A stretch of DNA of 64,000 nt from Bacillota bacterium (GCA_023511485.1 JAIMBH010000008.1:1-64000), one strand, 5' to 3'. Shown: positions 26,587 to 36,811, numbered from the stretch's first letter. A program made the numbers and translations. Notes: generated by a model from the sequence alone, not told the origin.

Positions 26587-27483
26587 ATGTTGTATGTTAG
26601 CAAAAGAAGTAAAAGAGCATCTGTAATTTTACTGGCCCTAACTTTCTTTTTCATCCTATCAATGCCGGCTGCGGTATTGGGCACATCGAGGCAGCAAGAT
26701 GGGCTTTTTGCAGAGGTCAATACATATCGCCAGAAGAATGGCAGAGCGGTTCTTAAAAGAGATGCCGATCTTGAGCGCAGGGCACAGGAGTTTGCCCAGG
26801 ACATGGCAAACCGTGATTATTTTTCACACACTTCTCCTGATGGCGCTACGTTTAGTGTAAGAATTGCTGGCTATGAAGGTGCAGCCGCTGAGAATATTGC
26901 CGCAGGGCAAACTAGCGCAGTGGCAGTTGTTCAAGCGTGGTCAACGTCGCAGGGGCATAATGCCAACATGCTTAACTTAAATTACAGGGCGATGGGTGTG
27001 GGTTATGCATATAACGCACAGTCGACCTATAAACATTATTGGGTTCTGATATTGGGATCAAAAGACGTTGCAGGCCAGTCATATAAGCCTACACATGACC
27101 AACTTGCTAAATCGCAACCAGCTGAAATATCTAAATCCGTGCAACCACAATCAAAGCAGTCAAAAATAACGCAAACCGTTAAGCAACCGGCTCCGATCAA
27201 ACCCACGCCGGCTACACCAGGTAGAAAAGCGCCGGAGCCGGTAGAGACAAAGCCATGCAACCCAAAAAAGCCTGGGTCTAATGTGATAGAGCAACAAACA
27301 TCCCGAATGCAGGAGGCACCCAGGACACATCAGGGCAACCCAAATCTTGTTGAGCCTGTTAAGACAATCCAACCACCCGATCCGGCTTCTGAAGATATGC
27401 ATAGAAGAGTATTGCAGCAGATAAGAGAACTCATCGCCTTGCTTTCCCGGTGCCTGTCACCGCTCAGGTTCGCTGCCTGGTAA
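26587..27483 (+). CDS. Secreted CAP/SCP-domain protein
   Basis: 298 residues from ATG 26587, with GGAAGG ten bases upstream; the in-frame ATG at 26533 lacks an SD. A signal peptide (to about residue 37) precedes a CAP domain (about 40-165) with EVNTYRQKNG, ANRDYFSHTSPDG, AAENIAAG, AWSTSQGHNANMLN and HYWVLILG, the family of bacterial YkwD-like proteins. A long Pro/Lys/Gln-rich tail (about 170-290) follows, probably disordered or wall-associated. The last 14 codons run into the repeat GGTGCCTGTCACCG, so the native C-terminus may have been replaced by the insertion. Confidence 0.8.
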   Translation: MLYVSKRSKRASVILLALTFFFILSMPAAVLGTSRQQDGLFAEVNTYRQKNGRAVLKRDADLERRAQEFAQDMANRDYFSHTSPDGATFSVRIAGYEGAAAENIAAGQTSAVAVVQAWSTSQGHNANMLNLNYRAMGVGYAYNAQSTYKHYWVLILGSKDVAGQSYKPTHDQLAKSQPAEISKSVQPQSKQSKITQTVKQPAPIKPTPATPGRKAPEPVETKPCNPKKPGSNVIEQQTSRMQEAPRTHQGNPNLVEPVKTIQPPDPASEDMHRRVLQQIRELIALLSRCLSPLRFAAW

Positions 27484-27522
27484 GATAGCGGCTATAGTCG
27501 CAAAAAGTGTGCGTTTGAGAAA
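27448..27522. repeat. Partial copy of the 1237-1452 inverted-repeat element
   Basis: CGGTGCCTGTCACCG (27448-27462) matches the outer arm of the element at 1237-1452. CAAAAAGTGTGCGTTTGAGAA at 27501 onward matches the inner arm at 1292 with a few changes. The spacing differs and the second halves are missing. The repeat supplies the end of the CAP gene. Confidence 0.6.
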
Positions 27523-27626
27523 TTATATTTATCAAAAAGTTAAGATAAGCCAGCTATTACTGTGGATGGCAGCAAGCGCGCTTATTGTCACAACTGTGCT
27601 TCCTAAAATACCTCGACCCATCGATC

Positions 27627-27671
27627 GAGCTCATAGTAATAGAGCTCATAGTAATAGAGCTCATAGTAATA
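27627..27671. repeat. 15-bp tandem repeat, three units
   Basis: GAGCTCATAGTAATA occurs three times in a row (27627-27641, 27642-27656, 27657-27671). It is non-coding as far as I can tell, although an open frame (27509-27691) with one hydrophobic stretch crosses it. It lies between the CAP gene and mscS. Confidence 0.9.
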
Positions 27672-27764
27672 GAGTCGTTTGCATCTCATGAGAGCGTCTA
27701 ATAGAATGTAGGCAGCAGCGTGTATCTTAAGCTGCTAGCGTCGCTATGTAAAAGGAGAGATGAT

Positions 27765-28667
27765 TTGAAAGAAGATTTAGTGACCGCAGGCGAGAAAATG
27801 GTAACTGTGCCTAAAGGTTTTGCCAAATTATACAGCGATTTCATTGAGTGGCTACCAATATTGATAGAGGTGCTCGTTGTATTAATTGTTTTCATAATTG
27901 TTGCACGCACAGTGAGAAGGGTTGTAAGAAAGGCGATGGCAAGGACGAGTACCGACGGGCACGTCGATATCCTGGTGGCTCAAATCGCCTACATCGGGAC
28001 GCTATCAGTTGGTATCATAGTGGCGCTTAGTTTTGTAAGCACAAACCTCTCTGCGCTGTTTACAGGGCTTGGTGTGGCCGGTTTTGCAGTTGGTTTTGCG
28101 ATGAAAGACATCCTTGGGAACTTTCTGTCCGGGATAATCCTCTTGATACAGCGCCCGTTCACAATAGGGGATAATGTTGTCATCGGTGATGTGGAAGGGA
28201 CGGTTACAAATATAAGGATAAGAGACACACAGATCGAAACATATGATGGCCGGCTTATTTATATCCCAAACAATGCTCTGTCAACCAGCAACATCATTAA
28301 CCTCACTGCGTTGCCCAAAAGGCGGGTTGATGTAAACGTTGGTATCTCGTATGCAGCCGATATTGGAACTGCTATGCGGGTTTGTCTTGATGCCGTGCGC
28401 AATATAAAGGGTGCGGTTTTAGAGCCGGCCCCCGAGGTTCTTGTTACAGGGTTTGCCGACAGCTCGGTCATGCTTCAGGTACGGGTATGGGTCGACTGGC
28501 AAGAGGATGGTTTCCTGCAGATAAAGTCGGAGGCGCATAAAGCAGTTAAAGAAGCTCTCGATAACGCCGGTATAGAGATACCTTATCCGGTACGCACGGT
28601 TTACCTTCGCGAGCTGGGCAAGGCTAAGAGCTATGAAATCGGGTCGGAAATCAAAGACCTTACCTGA
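27765..28667 (+). CDS. mscS: Small-conductance mechanosensitive channel (MscS family)
   Basis: About 300 residues from TTG 27765, preceded by AAAGGAGAG. Three membrane helices (residues about 30-55, 72-95 and 100-130) are present. The third is the pore helix, with GLGVAGFAVGFAMKDILGNFLSG, the Ala/Gly packing pattern of MscS TM3. The beta domain (PFTIGDNVVIGDVEGTV ... RDGRLIYIPN) and an alpha/beta C-terminal domain follow. It releases solutes under hypo-osmotic stress. It appears monocistronic. Confidence 0.9.
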   Translation: MKEDLVTAGEKMVTVPKGFAKLYSDFIEWLPILIEVLVVLIVFIIVARTVRRVVRKAMARTSTDGHVDILVAQIAYIGTLSVGIIVALSFVSTNLSALFTGLGVAGFAVGFAMKDILGNFLSGIILLIQRPFTIGDNVVIGDVEGTVTNIRIRDTQIETYDGRLIYIPNNALSTSNIINLTALPKRRVDVNVGISYAADIGTAMRVCLDAVRNIKGAVLEPAPEVLVTGFADSSVMLQVRVWVDWQEDGFLQIKSEAHKAVKEALDNAGIEIPYPVRTVYLRELGKAKSYEIGSEIKDLT

Positions 28668-28833
28668 TAAAACCTTACCTGATATTTGAGATTGTTTCCA
28701 GTTAAGGATGAAGTTAACGTTTCAGTTAAGGCAACATAGTTGGTAAACTCTCAGTAAATCGTAGGGAAATTTTTAGGGTGCTTATAGGGTAAATAATAGA
28801 AGGGATGCGGGTTAAATACCCATAGCATTTCCC

Positions 28834-30183
28834 TTATCCTTTAATCCTTTTTAGGAAGGTAAGCGTCTCTATATGATAAGTCTGCGGAAATAAATCAACC
28901 AGCATAATTGAGTCGATATAGTATCCTGCGGATAGCTTCTTTAGGTCGCGGGCAAGAGTTGATGGGTTGCACGATACATAGACGATTTGTTCTGGCTTTG
29001 CTTTAAGCAGACCCCCGGTAACCTTATCTGCAAGGCCGCTCCGCGGCGGGTCAAGGATTACTATATCAAACGGCCCATAGTTGCTCATGTTATAGTTCTC
29101 AACAGGCATGTTAAAGAACCTGACGTTTCTGATATGGTTGAGCCGAAGATTTCGCTCCCCATCTTCGACCGCCGATTTCTGATTCTCGATTGCGATGACT
29201 TCTTTTGCCTCGGTTGCCAAAGGAAGTGCGAAATTTCCTGCGCCCGAATATAAATCGAGAACTCTCTTTCCTTGCAGCGGACGCAAAGTTTCTTTGACGA
29301 AGCTTACCATGATTTGGTTTAGTCTCCAGTTGGCCTGGAAGAAGCTAGCCGGCGAGATTGTATAGGTGATTTCGTCCAGGTAAAGGACGAGCGAATCTCT
29401 GCCATACTTTAAACGGCCTGCAGGAGCGGTCCCTTGGGTTTCAATAATTACGCCTTCAAGACCTGTATCAAGCAACATAACGGCAAGTTCATTCCAGAAT
29501 CCCTCATGCGCTTTAGTTTTGGGTTTTACCTTAAGGAGAGCAAAAGATCCGTTGCCGTAAGAGAGGTGAAGCTCGGCGATGGTTTGGAACTTGTCCGGGT
29601 TGCCATGGACCGCCTTATGGACCTTCCTTAAAACATCGTTTAACTCGTTAATCAGAAGAGGTGAGTAGTCGGTATCGGCTATCTCGTTTGTTCGCTCCTT
29701 GTAGAAACCGATCTTACCATCACCCAGCTTAAGTTGAGCCCTGTATCTGTAGTTCCAGATATTGTTCTTTAAGATTATGGGGTCAGAAAGTTTTGTCTCA
29801 ATACCGCCGACTCGCCGCAGCGAGTCCAGGAGGACTTCTTCTTTTATCGCGACCTGCCGCTCGTATGCGATATAGTCAAGCTGGCAGCCTATACAGCGTG
29901 GGTTTGGTTCTATCCTATCCGGGGATGGGTCAATAACGGCGATAACATCTGCGAGATAGTAGTCCTTTTTCTCCTCATATAAGCTCACCTGGACCTTCTC
30001 ATCCGGTATTGCACCCCGGATAAAAACTACCTTTGACCGTCGCTTACCAGATTCTGGCGCTGTTTCTTGGGGCATGCGTCCGAGAGTGTATCCACCGTAT
30101 ATGGGTGGACCGGCCTTTATGATGGCGATTCTAGGTAGGAAAGATCCCTCTTTATATTTATTATCTTGCGTTTGTTTGTAAAT
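28834..30183 (-). CDS. rlmD: TRAM-domain 23S rRNA (uracil-C5)-methyltransferase, RlmD/RumA family
   Basis: 449 residues if started at ATT 30183, or 413 from ATG 30075. SAM-dependent RNA m5U methyltransferase. LDLYSGAGNFALPLA is the SAM loop, DIVILDPPRSGL is motif IV and YVSCNPSTLARDL holds the catalytic Cys. The N-terminal Fe-S motif is reduced (CIGCQL, only two Cys close together). The TRAM domain continues upstream of ATG 30075: the in-frame codons encode IAIIKAGPPIYGGYTLGR, the usual TRAM start. No ATG, GTG or TTG exists between there and the stop at 30187. GAGGTGAT lies five bases before ATT 30183, so I take that as the start. Confidence 0.8.
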   Translation of the reverse strand: MYKQTQDNKYKEGSFLPRIAIIKAGPPIYGGYTLGRMPQETAPESGKRRSKVVFIRGAIPDEKVQVSLYEEKKDYYLADVIAVIDPSPDRIEPNPRCIGCQLDYIAYERQVAIKEEVLLDSLRRVGGIETKLSDPIILKNNIWNYRYRAQLKLGDGKIGFYKERTNEIADTDYSPLLINELNDVLRKVHKAVHGNPDKFQTIAELHLSYGNGSFALLKVKPKTKAHEGFWNELAVMLLDTGLEGVIIETQGTAPAGRLKYGRDSLVLYLDEITYTISPASFFQANWRLNQIMVSFVKETLRPLQGKRVLDLYSGAGNFALPLATEAKEVIAIENQKSAVEDGERNLRLNHIRNVRFFNMPVENYNMSNYGPFDIVILDPPRSGLADKVTGGLLKAKPEQIVYVSCNPSTLARDLKKLSAGYYIDSIMLVDLFPQTYHIETLTFLKRIKG

Positions 30184-30341
30184 GTTTTATCACCTCATTG
30201 ATTTATCCCCAAATAAAGGAAAGAATAAAGCAATAGTTTTAGAGTCTGATATACTTAATTCTAGTTCCAATTAGAATTCTGATTTAGAATTCAGTATATC
30301 GTTAGTGTTAAGTGGGTCAAAGCTGTCAGGAGGAAATGCCT

Positions 30342-30662
30342 ATGATTATTACTACAACGCCGTCTGTTCAAGGGCGGGAAGTATCCGAGTATCTTGGGAT
30401 AGTTGCCGGCGAGGCCATCATGGGAGCGAATATATTTAGAGATGTCTTCGCATCGATAAGGGATATAGTGGGCGGACGCTCAGCAGCGTATGAGCGCGAG
30501 CTAAATAATGCAAGAGAGATAGCGATTAATGAGATGTCCGAGAAAGCTGCAAGTATAGGGGCCGATGCAGTGATCGGAGTCGATCTTGACTATGAGGTGC
30601 TGGGCCAGACACAGGGCATGCTTATGGTCAGCGCTAGTGGCACTGCCGTCAAGCTAAAGTAG
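30342..30662 (+). CDS. YbjQ/DUF74 family protein
   Basis: 106 residues beginning at ATG 30342, eight bases after AGGAGG; the in-frame start at 30312 is less likely. It contains the family motifs [22 protein letters not shown] and [13 protein letters not shown]. YbjQ-type proteins form pentamers of small alpha/beta domains. Their biochemical role is unknown, and a heavy-metal-binding suggestion is not proven. It is convergent with rarA. Confidence 0.85.
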   Translation: MIITTTPSVQGREVSEYLGIVAGEAIMGANIFRDVFASIRDIVGGRSAAYERELNNAREIAINEMSEKAASIGADAVIGVDLDYEVLGQTQGMLMVSASGTAVKLK

Positions 30663-30779
30663 TGTAACTAAAGTAGGCAGCCCTTCGGCAGAGTTTATTC
30701 TAAGCAAAACAAAGGGACCGGGCAAGCCCTTTAGGGCTACTAAACTAAAAATCATAGTGCATCTTTTTAAGGCTACCAG

Positions 30780-30802
30780 GCAGTGCTAAAGCCCTGCACT
30801 GC
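30780..30802. terminator. Palindromic hairpin between convergent genes
   Basis: GCAGTG (30780-30785) pairs with CACTGC (30797-30802) around GCTAAAGCCCTGCA, a member of the GTGCAGGGCTTTAG repeat family seen also at 37920 and 40396. It lies between DUF74 (plus) and rarA (minus) and may terminate both. Confidence 0.45.
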
Positions 30803-30815
30803 ATTTTATTGCTTA

Positions 30816-32141
30816 TTATTGATTATTTTTATTCTTGCGCAGCCGGTTGAGTCGCTCTTTAATGTTCTTCTCGTATCCATTATCGGTTGGGCGGTAGTAT
30901 ATCTTGCCTTTTAAGCCCTCAGGTAGGTATGTCTCTTCGACATAGTTTCCAGCGTAATTGTGTGGGTATTTGTATGCTTTGCCATGGCCAAGTTTTTTTG
31001 CTATGGAAGTTGGAGCGTTTCTTAAATGATTTGGTATCGGCTCAACCCGCTTTTTCTGCACATCTGCAGTAGCATCAAATATGGCTGTCTTAGCAGCATT
31101 TGATTTTGGCGCACTTGCTAGGTAAGTCGTACACTGTGAAAGCGTAATTTTAGCCTCAGGAAGTCCAACGAAGTTTAGTGCGTCTACCGTTGCCGTGGCA
31201 AGCATAAGGGCATGCGGATCAGCGTTTCCGATATCTTCTGACGCAAAGATGACCAGACGGCGTGCGATAAATTTCGGATCCTCACCGCTCTCAAGCATCC
31301 TGGCCAGGTAGTATACAGCTGCGTCAGGATCGCTTCCCCGCATGCTTTTTATAAAAGCACTTATAGTGTCATAGTGCGCGTCTCCTGCTCGGTCGTATTG
31401 AAGCTGTTTTTTATTGATGACACTCTCGGCTATCTTCAGAGTTATTATGTTACCATCACCTTCAGCCGTATCTTTTGCAAGGCTGTTTGCCGCGATCTCA
31501 AGGGCAGTGAGAGCGACCCGGGCATCGCCGTTCGCATTCTTTGCTATGTGGGTAAGGGCGCTGTCTTCGATTTCAATCCCAAGTTTGCCTAGCCCTCGTT
31601 CTTTGTCTCTGATCGCTCTTTTTAGTATCTCTGTGATATCTTCATCGGTTAACTGCTCAAGCCTGAAAAGACGGGATCGTGAAAGGATAGGAGCATTGAC
31701 TTCAAAGCCCGGGTTTTCAGTAGTAGCGCCTATCAACACGATGGTGCCGGCTTCGATATGCGGTAGGAAGGCATCCTGCTGCACCTTGTTGAAGCGGTGT
31801 ATTTCGTCAACAAATAGAATGGTTTGTTTTGCCTCAAGCTTTCTTCTGTCAGCTGCATCTTTAATTACTTTTCGTATGTCAGAAATACCGCTTGTTACTG
31901 CAGAGAACTCAACAAAGTGTGCGCTTGTCATAGCGGCGATTATCCGGGCAATAGTCGTCTTGCCGCTGCCCGGTGGCCCCCAAAGAATCATAGATGGCAG
32001 CATGTCGCTTGAGATAATCTTGCGCAGCAAACCATCTTCCCCCAATAGTTCATTCTGCCCAACAAACTCACTAAGGGTTCTTGGGCGCATCCTCTCGGCA
32101 AGCGGAATATGCGAAATGTCATTTACGGAAAACAAAGTATC
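30816..32141 (-). CDS. rarA: Replication-associated recombination protein RarA (MgsA)
   Basis: 441 residues from ATG 32141 (MDTLFSV ... PLAERMRP), the usual N-terminus of the family; ATG 32186 would add 15 residues. The AAA+ core has Walker A GPPGSGKTT, the arginine-bearing segment DEIHRFNKVQQDAFLPHIE and sensor I IGATTENP. The C-terminal MgsA tetramerisation domain (SAFIKSMRGSDPDAAVYYLARMLE) is complete. It acts at stalled replication forks, interacting with SSB and the clamp loader. The start lies 122 bp from a divergent broken gene. Confidence 0.93.
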   Translation of the reverse strand, partial: DTLFSVNDISHIPLAERMRPRTLSEFVGQNELLGEDGLLRKIISSDMLPSMILWGPPGSGKTTIARIIAAMTSAHFVEFSAVTSGISDIRKVIKDAADRRKLEAKQTILFVDEIHRFNKVQQDAFLPHIEAGTIVLIGATTENPGFEVNAPILSRSRLFRLEQLTDEDITEILKRAIRDKERGLGKLGIEIEDSALTHIAKNANGDARVALTALEIAANSLAKDTAEGDGNIITLKIAESVINKKQLQYDRAGDAHYDTISAFIKSMRGSDPDAAVYYLARMLESGEDPKFIARRLVIFASEDIGNADPHALMLATATVDALNFVGLPEAKITLSQCTTYLASAPKSNAAKTAIFDATADVQKKRVEPIPNHLRNAPTSIAKKLGHGKAYKYPHNYAGNYVEETYLPEGLKGKIYYRPTDNGYEKNIKERLNRLRKNKNNQ

Positions 32142-32263
32142 CATGCCTGAAATTGTAGTGTTAAAGCTACGAAAATACCAGAACATATAATGAAGGTATC
32201 GCAGGTTTGGAGATAGAATTCATTTTGCATGTCTAGATATCAAGACCTAATCCGGAGGATTAT

Positions 32264-32716
32264 ATGGACCTTAGGCAGAAACAATTCTTCGCAGTAATAG
32301 TTATGGTAATGGTGGCATTTGGGCTTATTTGGTTTCTACGGCCACCTGCCGAGTTGACCGAGCTTAACAGGGTGATCGAAAAATCCGATCTGTTGTCGGT
32401 TTATAGCGGTGATATGGTAAAGCGAAAATTTATCGAGGCTTATGACCGTGACGACGCGATATTTCACGAGATAAAATCAGCAATGGCGTCGGTGACAAGA
32501 TTCGGTAAGCCCTGACGATGACTCCAGGGTTATACTCTTCGCTGGTACAGCGGAGATGAGCGGCTGGCCGAGATTTTCATCCATGAAGATTCCGGTTTGA
32601 TGCAGATAACCTATATAAGAGGTACAAAGTTAAAGCATTCGCAGCAAGAGAGAATGTTCGTACCAAAAAATATGCTTGAGCTTATTAAGTGTGCAGCAAC
32701 CAAAGGTTTGAATTAG
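32264..32716 (+). pseudogene. Broken gene for a small membrane-anchored protein, paralogue of the next gene
   Basis: The first 83 codons (ATG 32264, SD CCGGAGGA) encode one N-terminal helix (residues 8-25) and an acidic soluble part ending TRFGKP. TGA-CGA-TGA then interrupts the frame at 32513-32521. The same frame resumes with GYTLRWYSGDERLAEIFI and runs on to TAG 32714. In a neighbouring frame the interrupted stretch reads DDDSRV, so two compensating small indels about 20 bp apart explain the break better than nonsense mutations. The restored protein aligns with the downstream protein (KIYVMRWYKKYKKLAEAVI). Function unknown. A sequencing error is possible. Confidence 0.6.
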
Positions 32717-32853
32717 ATATAGCCCTGTGGTTGCAGAACTAACCCATTGCTAATAGAAAAATTTATGGCAAGGATGTTTAAGGAATTCTCAATCGGGAAT
32801 ATAAACAACAGAGAGCTGAAGGGCAAACGGAAGGAATAAAAAGGTAATCCTGT

Positions 32854-32882
32854 GAAAGACCCGCCAAGGTGCGGGTCCTTTC
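32854..32882 (+). terminator. Intrinsic terminator-like hairpin
   Basis: AAAGACCCGC (32855-32864) pairs with GCGGGTCCTTT (32871-32881) with one bulge, followed by a short pyrimidine run. It lies between the broken gene and its paralogue. Confidence 0.6.
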
Positions 32883-32950
32883 CTATATGGATAACTGATA
32901 GCAGGGTATTATAATAATGTAAATGCCAATCATCTAACCAAAGGAAGCGC

Positions 32951-33604
32951 ATGAAATTAATAAAGAAAGTTGCGGTTAGCATTGTTGCTGCGGTGCTGCT
33001 TATTATAGTAGGCTTCCTTGCAGTACATGGATTTGAAATCAGGAAATACCGGATAGTCCATGGTAATAATCCAGTTGAAGAACAGGCGAAAAGGGCAGTT
33101 GATCCAGATGAAGAAGCGCAGAAGATTAAGCCAAGTTCAGAGCTGGCGCAGTTTTTTAGTGAGGTCAAAAGCGCAGAACGCATTATCTTTATCGAAAGCA
33201 CCGAGACTCCAACCGACGAGCGTGACCTGCATCCGGTTAGCGTTTTTGATGTGACCGAGCCAATGTACTGGAAGGTGATGGATGCTGTCGTATCGGCATC
33301 GATAGGGGATCCTGTTAATGAACAGGGCGGGAACAAGATTTACGTGATGCGTTGGTATAAGAAATACAAAAAGTTGGCCGAGGCCGTAATAAACACAAGA
33401 ACCGGAGAGCTGGAAATTCGGTATCCGGAGAAAATAACTGGCAAAGAGGCCTTCAAGAATTCCCTGACAAAAAGCGAAACGAGACCCTACAGCAAGAAAC
33501 TGTATATCAAAATGCCAAAACTGGGCGTTATTGCCGAGGCCGCAGAGTTTTACCAAAAAGGCCAAAACCTCCCGGAAGAAAAACCGCCCGTCAGAGAGAT
33601 CTGA
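32951..33604 (+). CDS. Membrane-anchored protein of unknown function (paralogue of the broken upstream gene)
   Basis: 217 residues. One N-terminal transmembrane helix (residues about 7-27) with Lys residues before it suggests an outside-facing soluble domain. The soluble part has KSAERIIFIE, an alternating hydrophobic pattern and the segment MRWYKKYKKLAEAVINTRTG shared with the upstream broken gene. There are no catalytic motifs and I recognise no family. Start ATG 32951 has AAGGAAGCGC upstream. No operon link is apparent; uvrA follows 153 bp later. Confidence 0.5.
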   Translation: MKLIKKVAVSIVAAVLLIIVGFLAVHGFEIRKYRIVHGNNPVEEQAKRAVDPDEEAQKIKPSSELAQFFSEVKSAERIIFIESTETPTDERDLHPVSVFDVTEPMYWKVMDAVVSASIGDPVNEQGGNKIYVMRWYKKYKKLAEAVINTRTGELEIRYPEKITGKEAFKNSLTKSETRPYSKKLYIKMPKLGVIAEAAEFYQKGQNLPEEKPPVREI

Positions 33605-33757
33605 CTTATGATACCGACTGTTTGATCTAACTGATTGTTTGTTGTATAGAACATACGTATCCTTACCAATTAGGCGCTTGGGCATTGCCCTTACTGGTAT
33701 AATTGAACAGGATAAATAATTAAGAACGAGCACATCAAACAAGAAAGAGAAAATGAA

Positions 33758-36598
33758 ATGCACGAAGACAAGATAATAATCCGCGGTGCGCGAGAGCACA
33801 ATTTAAAGAATATCAACCTTGAATTACCAAGGAATAAGCTTATCGTTATGACGGGCTTGAGTGGCTCAGGCAAGTCGTCTTTAGCGATAGACACAATCTA
33901 TGCCGAGGGGCAGCGCCGATATGTCGAATCGCTATCGGCATATGCCAGGCAATTTCTGGGCCAGATGGATAAGCCCGATGTCGATCACATCTATGGGCTA
34001 TCTCCTGCTATCTGCATCGACCAGAAATCAACGTCTAAAAATCCGAGGTCAACTGTAGGTACTATCACTGAGATCTACGACTACCTGCGTCTGCTTTATG
34101 CGAGGATAGGCATTCCGCATTGCCCGAACTGTGGCAAGCCAATAGCGCAGCAGACATCGCAGCAGATAATCGAACAAGTGATGAGGTTTGAGGGTGGCAC
34201 CAAGCTGCAGGTGCTCGCCCCAGTTGTTCGTGGGCGCAAAGGTGAGTACCGCGAGCTCTTTGAGCGGCTGCGCAAGGATGGTTTTGCCAGGGTTCAGGTT
34301 GATGGTAAAGTGTATAACCTGGAAGAGGATATAAAGCTTGATAAGAAAGAGCGCCATGACATTGACGTAGTAGTCGATAGGATAGTCATGAAAGATGGGG
34401 TGCAGCGCAGGCTTGCCGACTCGGTCGAGACCGCATTAAACCTAGGCGAAGGTATCGTGTCTATCCAGGTAATCGGTGGTGAAAGGCAGGATTTTAGCAC
34501 GCACTTTGCCTGTATCGATTGTGGAATAAGTTTTGAAGACCTCGAGCCCAGAATGTTCTCGTTTAATAATCCTTATGGGGCATGCCGTGAATGCTCTGGT
34601 CTTGGCACTAAGATGGTTGTCGATCCGGAGCTTGTAATCCCGGATGAGAACTTAAGCATAAATGAGGGTGCAATTCACCCGTTTTATTACACGCGCGTCG
34701 ATTTTTATCCCAAGATAATTAGAGCGGTATGCGAAGAATACGACATTGACATGGATACGCCGTGGAAGGATTTGCCTGAGCAGGCACGCAGGGTATTGCT
34801 GCTTGGTACCGATGGCCGGCAGATTTATGTTAGATATCGCAGCCTTACCGGCCGGGTACGGAGTTACCACACTGCGTTCGATGGTGTTTTAAAGAATCTT
34901 GCACGCCGTTATCGCGAATCCGATAGCGAGTATCTGCGCGAGCAGATATCCCAATACATGGCAATGAGGCCATGCCCGGCCTGCAACGGGGCACGGCTTA
35001 AGCCAGAAAGCTTGGCGGTTAGAATAGGCGGGCTTAACATACACGAGCTAAGCGAGATGTCGTCAAAAGACGCACTTAGTTTTATAAATCAGCTTGTTCT
35101 TTCCAACCGAGAGCAGATGATAGCCCACCGTATCCTAAAAGAAGTACGCGAGCGCCTAAAGTTCTTGATTGATGTTGGGCTTGACTATCTAACGATTAAC
35201 AGGTCATCGGCATCGCTATCAGGCGGTGAAGCGCAGCGCATACGCCTTGCAACTCAAATAGGCTCAGGGTTAGTTGGAGTGCTTTATGTGCTGGATGAGC
35301 CGAGCATCGGTCTGCACCAACGCGATAACAAAAGGCTGATACAAACGCTTAAGCGACTGCGAGACCTTGGAAACACGCTAATAGTCGTCGAGCACGATGA
35401 GGAGACGATGGTTGAAGCGGACTATATTGTAGATATCGGACCGATGGCTGGGGAACACGGCGGTCGAGTCGTTGCTACCGGCACAATCGAAGATATCAAG
35501 GCAAATCCGCAGTCGATAACAGGTCAGTACTTAAGCGGGAAGCGTAGCATAGATATTCCTAAGAACAGGCGAGCGCCGGGAAATGCATGGTTGCGCATCA
35601 AAGGTGCGAGCGAGCATAACTTAAAAAATATCGACGTAGATATACCAATCGGGCTCTTTGTATGCGTAACCGGCGTTTCCGGCTCAGGTAAGAGCACCCT
35701 GGTGACCGATATCCTCTCAAAGGCGTTGGCCAGGAGGTTTTATCGCTCAAGGGAATTGCCGGGGAAGCACGAAAAAATAGAAGGTCTTGAGTATATCGAC
35801 AAGGCAATAGAGATAGACCAATCTCCAATTGGCCGCACACCAAGGTCAAACCCGGCTACTTACGTAAAGCTCTTTGACGATATACGCGCTTTATTCAGCC
35901 AGGTTCCTGAATCACAGGTCAGGGGATACAAGCCCGGACGGTTCAGCTTCAACGTAAGGGGTGGCCGTTGTGAGGCATGCAGCGGTGACGGCACGATAAA
36001 GATAGAGATGCATTTTCTGCCCGATATATATATCCCATGCGAGGTTTGCAAAGGAGCACGATACAACAGCGAGACTCTCGAAGTAAAATATAAGGGTAAA
36101 AGCATAGCAGATGTCCTTGATATGTCGGCCGAAGAGGCCCTTGCCTTTTTTGAAAATGTGCCAAAAATAAAGCGAAAGCTTCAAACGCTTTTCGACGTGG
36201 GCTTGGGATACATAAAACTTGGCCAGCCCGCGCCAACCTTATCCGGAGGCGAGGCGCAAAGAGTAAAGCTTGCGGCTGAACTTTGCAAGGTTGCAACAGG
36301 CAAAACTTTCTATATATTGGATGAGCCGACAACCGGCCTGCACTTCGCAGATGTCCAAAAGCTTTTGGACGTTTTAAACAAATTGGTCGCACAGGGCAAT
36401 ACCGTGTTGGTAATCGAGCACAACCTTGATGTAATAAAAACCGCCGATTGGATAATTGACCTTGGCCCAGAAGGCGGCGATGACGGGGGGTGGGTCATAG
36501 CCGCAGGACCGCCTGAGGCAATATCAGAGGTCGAAGCTTCCTACACAGGTCAGTTCCTAAAAAGCCTGCTGAATCGAGGTAAGGTAGCGGTAGGCTAA
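33758..36598 (+). CDS. uvrA: Excinuclease ABC subunit A (UvrA)
   Basis: 946 residues, full length. Two ABC ATPase modules are present: Walker [10 protein letters not shown] near residue 32 and GVSGSGKST near residue 641, with ABC signatures LSGGEAQRI and LSGGEAQRV. Zinc-finger cysteine pairs are CPNC, CIDC, CREC and CEAC/CEVC. [25 protein letters not shown] is the usual UvrA signature region. It recognises bulky DNA damage and loads UvrB in nucleotide excision repair. UvrB and UvrC are not adjacent; the gene appears monocistronic with a hairpin at 36735. Confidence 0.97.
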   Translation: MHEDKIIIRGAREHNLKNINLELPRNKLIVMTGLSGSGKSSLAIDTIYAEGQRRYVESLSAYARQFLGQMDKPDVDHIYGLSPAICIDQKSTSKNPRSTVGTITEIYDYLRLLYARIGIPHCPNCGKPIAQQTSQQIIEQVMRFEGGTKLQVLAPVVRGRKGEYRELFERLRKDGFARVQVDGKVYNLEEDIKLDKKERHDIDVVVDRIVMKDGVQRRLADSVETALNLGEGIVSIQVIGGERQDFSTHFACIDCGISFEDLEPRMFSFNNPYGACRECSGLGTKMVVDPELVIPDENLSINEGAIHPFYYTRVDFYPKIIRAVCEEYDIDMDTPWKDLPEQARRVLLLGTDGRQIYVRYRSLTGRVRSYHTAFDGVLKNLARRYRESDSEYLREQISQYMAMRPCPACNGARLKPESLAVRIGGLNIHELSEMSSKDALSFINQLVLSNREQMIAHRILKEVRERLKFLIDVGLDYLTINRSSASLSGGEAQRIRLATQIGSGLVGVLYVLDEPSIGLHQRDNKRLIQTLKRLRDLGNTLIVVEHDEETMVEADYIVDIGPMAGEHGGRVVATGTIEDIKANPQSITGQYLSGKRSIDIPKNRRAPGNAWLRIKGASEHNLKNIDVDIPIGLFVCVTGVSGSGKSTLVTDILSKALARRFYRSRELPGKHEKIEGLEYIDKAIEIDQSPIGRTPRSNPATYVKLFDDIRALFSQVPESQVRGYKPGRFSFNVRGGRCEACSGDGTIKIEMHFLPDIYIPCEVCKGARYNSETLEVKYKGKSIADVLDMSAEEALAFFENVPKIKRKLQTLFDVGLGYIKLGQPAPTLSGGEAQRVKLAAELCKVATGKTFYILDEPTTGLHFADVQKLLDVLNKLVAQGNTVLVIEHNLDVIKTADWIIDLGPEGGDDGGWVIAAGPPEAISEVEASYTGQFLKSLLNRGKVAVG

Positions 36599-36734
36599 AG
36601 AACAACCCAAAACTTACTCCCTAAACTTTACTATTATACTTTAACGTGTTAAACTATTAAATAGCAAAGCTTTAATAACCATTGGAAATAGCCGATTAGT
36701 AAAGCAGCCAAAAGGCCAATAACAAGCGGTCTTT

Positions 36735-36770
36735 AAGCGCCAATAAAGTGCCAAGGCATTGGCGCTTTAA
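36735..36770 (+). terminator. Terminator-like hairpin between uvrA and hisG
   Basis: AAGCGCCAAT (36735-36744) pairs with ATTGGCGCTT (36758-36767), followed by TAACTG. The stem of ten pairs is strong but the U-tract is poor. Confidence 0.55.
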
Positions 36771-36811
36771 CTGATTGACCTTGGCACATGAGATCTAATC
36801 CGGAGGATTAT

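Noticed and set aside
27509-27691. 60-residue open frame crossing the triple repeat
   Set aside because: The C-terminal half is translated tandem repeat (AHSNR units), there is no SD and the N-terminal half overlaps the MITE-like fragment.
31414-32190. Long open frame (258 codons) on the plus strand opposite rarA
   Set aside because: It is antisense to a clear AAA+ ATPase with all motifs, has no SD and yields a low-complexity product.
36680-36700. GCCGATTA upstream of hisG, resembling a sigma-28 -10 box
   Set aside because: The -35 position reads TTAA and hisG is unrelated to the pilus set; a terminator-like hairpin lies between it and hisG.
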